Origin: Centipeda periodontii DSM 2778
GTDB lineage: Bacteria; Bacillota; Negativicutes; Selenomonadales; Selenomonadaceae
Length of the DNA stretch: 45,118 bases
Direction of reading: 5' to 3'
Assembly (NCBI RefSeq): GCF_000213975.1
Contig: NZ_GL892076.1
Span: forward strand, 906,235-951,352
Positions 42,482 through 45,118 of the stretch are shown here, in pieces. A program made the translations under genes and the position numbers. Each line of letters opens with the position of its first letter. The first letter of the stretch is position 1. The notes beneath the pieces are model-generated. The model saw nothing but the letters and a program-made list of their open reading frames with translations. It ran no database searches and was not told the origin of the DNA.

Positions 42482-43837
42482 ATGCAGGAAAAGGAAGCAT
42501 CACCCGCGCTTCGGCGCGGGCTCAAGAACAGACATCTCCAGATGATCGCCCTCGGCGGCGCGATCGGGACGGGGCTCTTCTATGGCTCGGCATCCACGAT
42601 TGCGCTCGCGGGACCTGCGGTCATGCTCGCCTATCTCCTCGGCGGCGTCATGATCTTCTTCATCATGCGCATGCTCGGCGAGATGGCGGTCGATGAGCCG
42701 GTCTCGGGCTCGTTCAGTCACTATGCGGGCAAATACTGGGGCGACTTTCCGGGCTTCCTCTCCGGCTGGAACTACTGGTTCAACTACATCATCGTTTCCA
42801 TGGCGGAGCTGGCGGCAGTCGGCATCTACATGAACTTTTGGCTGCCTGACCTCCCGCAGTGGCTTTCCGCCCTCATCTGCCTCGCCGTCATCACCGTGCT
42901 CAACCTCACGAATGTGCGCGCGTACGGTGAGATGGAGTTCTGGATGGCGCTCGTGAAGATCACGGCGATCGTCCTCATGATTGGACTCGGCGGCTGGCTG
43001 CTCGTGACGGGTGCGCCGTTTCCCGACAATGTGAGCAATCTCTGGGCACACGGAGGATTCCTGCCGAACGGCTGGTGGGGCTTCTTCCTCGGAACCGCCG
43101 TCGTCATGTTCTCGTTCGGCGGCATCGAGCTCATCGGCATCACTGCGGGCGAGGCGGAGGATCCCGACCGCACGATTCCGCAGGCGATCAATCAGGTCAT
43201 CTGGCGTATTTTGATCTTCTATGTCGGAACGATGGCGGTGCTCATGGCACTCTGGCCGTGGAACGAGGTCGGTATGGAGGCAAGTCCCTTCGTTCAGATC
43301 TTCCAAAACGTGGGTATTCCCGCCGCCGCGCACATCCTGAACTTCGTCGTGCTCACCGCCGCGATCTCCGTCTACAACTCCGCGATCTACAGCAACAGCC
43401 GCATGCTCTACGGACTCGCACAGCGCGGAGACGCGCCATCCGTATTGAAGAGTCTCTCCGCACGCGGCGTACCCGTGCTCGGCATTCTGATCTCCTCGGG
43501 CATTACCCTCATTGTGGTATTTCTGAACTATTTCTTCCCGGGCGACGCATTCCTCTACCTCATCTCGATCGCAACGTGTGCCGCCGTCATCAGCTGGGTG
43601 ACGATCGTTGTGACGCATCTGAAATTTCGCAGCAAGATGGAGCGCGAGAGGGGGCATATCAAATTCCGTGCACCGTTTTATCCGTGGATCAACTATCTCT
43701 GCATCGTGTTCCTCATCGGCGTCGTCGTCATGATGGCGCAGATTCCGGGCATGCAGCTCGCCGTGCCGATCCTGCCCGCATGGCTGCTCGTGCTGTGGCT
43801 CGGCTATCGCTCGAAGAAGCGGCGGGAAAAAGAATAA
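42482..43837 (+). CDS. Amino acid permease (APC superfamily)
   Basis: The 451-residue protein has 12 hydrophobic segments and the N-terminal APC signature LKNRHLQMIALGGAIGTGLF, with MRMLGEMAV and the later EAEDPDRTIPQAINQV motif. It is closest in pattern to the proline/GABA/aspartate permease group (ProY, GabP, CycA relatives) that imports amino acids with protons. It starts 16 bp after smpB with AAGGAG before ATG 42482. A terminator follows the gene. The exact amino acid cannot be assigned. Confidence 0.9.
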   Translation: MQEKEASPALRRGLKNRHLQMIALGGAIGTGLFYGSASTIALAGPAVMLAYLLGGVMIFFIMRMLGEMAVDEPVSGSFSHYAGKYWGDFPGFLSGWNYWFNYIIVSMAELAAVGIYMNFWLPDLPQWLSALICLAVITVLNLTNVRAYGEMEFWMALVKITAIVLMIGLGGWLLVTGAPFPDNVSNLWAHGGFLPNGWWGFFLGTAVVMFSFGGIELIGITAGEAEDPDRTIPQAINQVIWRILIFYVGTMAVLMALWPWNEVGMEASPFVQIFQNVGIPAAAHILNFVVLTAAISVYNSAIYSNSRMLYGLAQRGDAPSVLKSLSARGVPVLGILISSGITLIVVFLNYFFPGDAFLYLISIATCAAVISWVTIVVTHLKFRSKMERERGHIKFRAPFYPWINYLCIVFLIGVVVMMAQIPGMQLAVPILPAWLLVLWLGYRSKKRREKE

Positions 43838-43878
43838 CTCCCTTATAGCCTGCCCCACATGCGGGGAAAGGACGAATA

Positions 43879-43920
43879 AGGCTGCTATGTGAAGCTGAGA
43901 ATCTCGCATAGCAGCCTCTT
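43879..43920 (+). terminator. Intrinsic terminator after the amino acid permease
   Basis: A perfect 11-bp stem, AGGCTGCTATG (43879-43889) with CATAGCAGCCT (43907-43917), encloses a 17-nt loop and is followed by CTTTATG, a weak T run. Confidence 0.75.
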
Positions 43921-43941
43921 TATGTATACTGACTTTTTCAT

Positions 43942-43970
43942 TAGACAAAAATGGCGATGTATGTTAAAAT
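43942..43970 (+). promoter_or_regulatory. Sigma-A promoter of the zinc-ribbon gene
   Basis: TAGACA (43942-43947) and TAAAAT (43965-43970) have 17-base spacing and lie about 34 bp before the start codon. Confidence 0.7.
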
Positions 43971-44004
43971 ACGTAATAAAAATTTAACAGTAAGGAGGAA
44001 TAAT

Positions 44005-44652
44005 ATGATTTGCAAGGAATGTGGTGCGAAAATCGAGGGACTTACGCGTATTTGTCCGCATTGTGGCGAGCGGGCTCTCATCGATGATGAACTTGAAACA
44101 TGGAGCTTTATTGCGGATACGGCAGAAAAGAAGAGGCGTGCCATGCCGGAGGAAATTGTGCTGAACGCCCCGGCGCCGATTCCAGAGGAGCGTTCGGCAC
44201 AGATCGACGGGTTGGAGCGGATGCGAGGGTACTTTGTACAGCACAGCAATCTCTATCAGGTGGTTGAGGATCTGGACTACATTGAAAGTGGAATGAGTCG
44301 CCCATCCATCGGTCTTTGGATGCTCGTCGGCGGACTCGTCGCGGCACTCGTCTATTTCCCGCTGTCACCGTTTCTGCCGAACTTCATCTGGGCGTACTAC
44401 TTCGTCCTCTGGGGAGTGGTCACGACGATCGGCTATCTGCGCGCCGGGCGCCGCTATGAGCATCGCAAGGCAGAGTATGCCCTTCTGCGCCGCCATGCGG
44501 AGAACGATCTGCGTGCGATGTATAACAGCTGCACGGATTGCTTCCTGCCGCTCGCATGGACACCGCCGCCGCGTATCAATCGCCTGATCGATGCACTCCA
44601 ATCGGGGGAGACGACCTCTGTGCGCGACTATATGGAACGGGAGGCGGGGTAA
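44005..44652 (+). CDS. Zinc-ribbon membrane protein of unknown function
   Basis: The 215-residue protein (ATG 44005, after TAAGGAGGAA) begins with a zinc ribbon, CKECGAKIEGLTRICPHCG, with two CxxC pairs. A polar linker and two adjacent membrane segments (about residues 100-140) follow, with a basic cytoplasmic C-terminal region after those. No enzymatic motif is visible. It has its own promoter and ends 1 bp before the DUF488 gene, so they are cotranscribed. Function unknown. Confidence 0.75.
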   Translation: MICKECGAKIEGLTRICPHCGERALIDDELETWSFIADTAEKKRRAMPEEIVLNAPAPIPEERSAQIDGLERMRGYFVQHSNLYQVVEDLDYIESGMSRPSIGLWMLVGGLVAALVYFPLSPFLPNFIWAYYFVLWGVVTTIGYLRAGRRYEHRKAEYALLRRHAENDLRAMYNSCTDCFLPLAWTPPPRINRLIDALQSGETTSVRDYMEREAG

Positions 44653-44653
44653 C

Positions 44654-45025
44654 ATGGCGGAAATTTGCATCAAGCGCATCTACGAGGCGGCAGAGCCGGA
44701 TGACGGGTTCCGCGTGCTCGTCGATCGCCTCTGGCCACGCGGCATCTCCAAGTCGCGTGCGGCACTCGCGGACTGGTGGAAGGACATTGCTCCGTCGCCG
44801 GAGCTGCGCACATGGTTCGGGCACAAGGCGGAGCACTTTGCGGAGTTTGCCGAAAAATACCGCGTGGAGCTCTCGACCGGTACGGCCGGACCAACGCATA
44901 TGGTCACCGTCGCCGAGCATCTCAAAGCAGGGGAGAATATCACATTGCTCTATGGCGCGAAGGATCCTGAGATTAATCATGCCCGTGTTTTGCGGGAGTG
45001 GATGTATGCGATGATGGACAAGTAG
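44654..45025 (+). CDS. DUF488 (YeaO-like) protein
   Basis: The 123-residue soluble protein matches the DUF488/YeaO family: IKRIYEAAEPDDGFRVLVDR, LWPRGISKSRAALADWWKDI and SPELRTWFGH, with the later LLYGAKDPEINHARVL. These small proteins are common in bacteria and have no firm function. ATG 44654 follows GAGGCGGGG, and the gene starts 1 bp after the zinc-ribbon gene's stop. It is complete before the palindrome near the window end. Confidence 0.85.
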   Translation: MAEICIKRIYEAAEPDDGFRVLVDRLWPRGISKSRAALADWWKDIAPSPELRTWFGHKAEHFAEFAEKYRVELSTGTAGPTHMVTVAEHLKAGENITLLYGAKDPEINHARVLREWMYAMMDK

Positions 45026-45033
45026 CACATACT

Positions 45034-45067
45034 GTCACTTATGTGATAAATAATTCACATAAGTGAC
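45034..45067. repeat. Perfect 13-bp palindrome after the DUF488 gene
   Basis: GTCACTTATGTGA (45034-45046) and TCACATAAGTGAC (45055-45067) are perfect inverted repeats around TAAATAAT. It could be a regulator binding site for the next gene beyond the window or an RNA stem-loop. It has no T run, so it is not a standard terminator. Confidence 0.6.
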
Positions 45068-45094
45068 GATCTGGGATGAAAATCTATAAAAAAA

Positions 45095-45118
45095 GCCGTG
45101 TTTTCGTGAGAACACGGC
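45095..45118 (-). terminator. Terminator at the window edge, probably for leftward transcription
   Basis: GCCGTGTT (45095-45102) pairs with AACACGGC (45111-45118). Seven A residues lie just to the left (45088-45094), which become a U run for transcription on the minus strand. A rightward T run, if any, lies outside the window. Confidence 0.65.

Noticed and set aside
45034-45067. CRP/FNR-type binding site
   Set aside because: TGTGA and TCACA are present but separated by 8 bases instead of the 6 of a CRP site, and no promoter was found beside it.

Overview
The window reads as chromosomal DNA of a Firmicute. The gene content and order point to the Negativicutes, most likely a Selenomonas-like organism; this is an inference from familiar arrangements (gap-pgk-tpiA-gpmI, secG-carboxylesterase-rnr-smpB) and was not checked by database search. 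Almost all genes lie on the + strand; mtnA is the only confident minus-strand gene. Base composition is split: about the first 7.8 kb is clearly AT-rich, while the glycolytic and housekeeping genes from about 17.7 kb onward are GC-rich.

Region 1 (1-16.4 kb) is a surface polysaccharide (capsule or O-antigen type) locus ending at a strong bidirectional terminator. It carries an EpsG-like polymerase candidate, a GT11 fucosyltransferase, a DUF6625-like protein, a GT2 glycosyltransferase, an O-fucosyltransferase-like protein, a Wzx-type flippase, and nucleotide-sugar genes: manC, gmd, fcl, several extended SDR epimerases and a DegT-fold protein. The DegT-fold protein has His in place of the PLP lysine plus a cysteine cluster, so it looks like a ColD/E1-type 3-dehydratase, not an aminotransferase. 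A SAMHD1-like HD phosphohydrolase and a YwgA/Panacea-like partner sit as a translationally coupled pair inside this locus.

Region 2 (16.4-22.6 kb) holds mtnA on the minus strand, divergent from the lower-glycolysis run gap, pgk, tpiA and gpmI. Region 3 (22.6-23.9 kb) is a scar: a 172-bp foldback MITE-like element, an inverted half copy of it, the C-terminal remnant of a probable ThDP-dependent enzyme, and an intact glucose-1-phosphate cytidylyltransferase. Fragments of the same repeat lie upstream of pgk and after the hexokinase gene.

Region 4 (23.9-30.3 kb) is a close-packed run: DUF1232 protein, topoisomerase III, a divergent DEAD-box helicase (DEFD), a CNNM/CorC-type membrane protein and a eukaryotic-type hexokinase. 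Region 5 (30.3-38.1 kb) is a probable carbohydrate catabolic operon of unknown substrate: an HPr-like protein with Asp at the Ser46 position, a galactitol-type PTS IIC without IIA or IIB, two D-2-hydroxyacid dehydrogenases, an SDR, an FGGY kinase, a GlpP-like antiterminator and a class II aldolase. Its leader carries a palindrome over the -10 box and an intrinsic terminator, which suggests control by the encoded GlpP-like protein.

Region 6 (38.1-45.1 kb) contains secG, a YvaK/Est30-like carboxylesterase, rnr with a long basic tail, smpB, an amino acid permease, a zinc-ribbon membrane protein and a DUF488 protein, then a perfect palindrome and a terminator at the window edge. I saw no tRNA, rRNA, tmRNA or CRISPR array by eye.
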